Program-made: the position numbers and the translations under genes
In this document: one piece after another, positions 6,183-6,264 of the stretch
Numbering within the stretch: position 1 is the first letter of the stretch
How the letters are laid out: every line of letters begins with the position of its first letter
Assembly: GCA_007695205.1 (NCBI GenBank)
Contig: REEF01000679.1
Coordinates: 1-6,264 of the forward strand
Reading direction: 5' to 3'
Length of the DNA: 6,264 bases
Origin: Planctomycetaceae bacterium
GTDB lineage: Bacteria > Planctomycetota > Planctomycetia > Pirellulales > Pirellulaceae
Notes under the pieces: model-generated
Database searches by the model: none
What the model was told of the DNA's origin: nothing
Seen by the model: only the letters and a program-made list of their open reading frames with translations

Positions 6183-6264
6183 TACTTGTTACCGGCCATG
6201 CTGTGGTCGCAGAACCCGCCTCTGTTTTGCCTCAGTTGGACGCTTTGTCGAATCCGTGTGCTAG

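Larger units (their letters stand above)
5877..6264. other. Non-coding stretch at the right edge
   Basis: No gene is supported. The DNA is visibly richer in A and T than the genes to its left. It contains a degenerate long direct repeat (5907-5991 and 6086-6182) and scattered CACTAAT/ATTAGTG heptamers. A 7-bp AT-only-plus-one-GC stem (TTCTTTA 5920-5926 with TAAAGAA 5936-5942) follows the amidohydrolase but has no T-run, so it is not a convincing terminator. From about 6185 to the edge a minus-strand frame is open (26 codons, stop at 6184-6182), too short to call. Confidence 0.6.

Noticed and set aside
6182..6262. Possible 3' end of a minus-strand gene entering from the right edge
   Set aside because: Only 26 open codons before a TAA at 6184-6182 and no family motif; this length is common by chance. 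More sequence to the right would decide.

Overview
The window reads as a piece of a planctomycete-like genome (Pirellulaceae or a Rhodopirellula relative is my best guess, or another member of the PVC group). The main reason is the left-hand gene. It joins a signal peptide, a sugar-isomerase-like TIM barrel, a LamG-like domain, a Pirellula/Verrucomicrobium-type haem-binding domain and a DUF6797-like region. The general lack of Shine-Dalgarno sites and the moderately high GC content fit this. The assignment comes from reading the sequence; no database search was made.

Layout. Positions 1-2554, minus strand: the long secreted c-type cytochrome fusion, cut by the left edge of the window. Positions 2606-3280, minus strand: a GntR-family regulator with an FCD effector domain, just upstream of the cytochrome gene in the same direction and probably co-transcribed with it. 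Positions 3281-3557: a divergent control region with a perfect 22-bp hairpin repeat, a promoter-like -35/-10 pair, and a CTGTATACAG palindrome over the -10, which is a plausible operator for the GntR protein. Positions 3558-4409, plus strand: an alpha/beta hydrolase. Positions 4410-4574: a gap with a second, diverged copy of the hairpin repeat. Positions 4575-5876, plus strand: a metal-dependent amidohydrolase of the imidazolonepropionase/Xaa-Pro-dipeptidase-like group, with a strong ribosome binding site. Positions 5877-6264: no supported gene; it holds AT-richer DNA with a degenerate direct repeat and several CACTAAT/ATTAGTG heptamers in both orientations.

How the genes may work together (inference). 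The FCD regulator probably senses a small carboxylic acid or similar metabolite through a metal site. It may repress the divergent hydrolase, and perhaps itself and the cytochrome fusion. The alpha/beta hydrolase and the amidohydrolase are both hydrolytic enzymes without obvious export signals, so a small catabolic or detoxification unit is plausible, but the substrate cannot be read from the sequence. The hairpin repeats on both sides of the hydrolase gene may be planctomycete interspersed palindromes. I did not find a defence system, CRISPR array, transposase, tRNA or rRNA.
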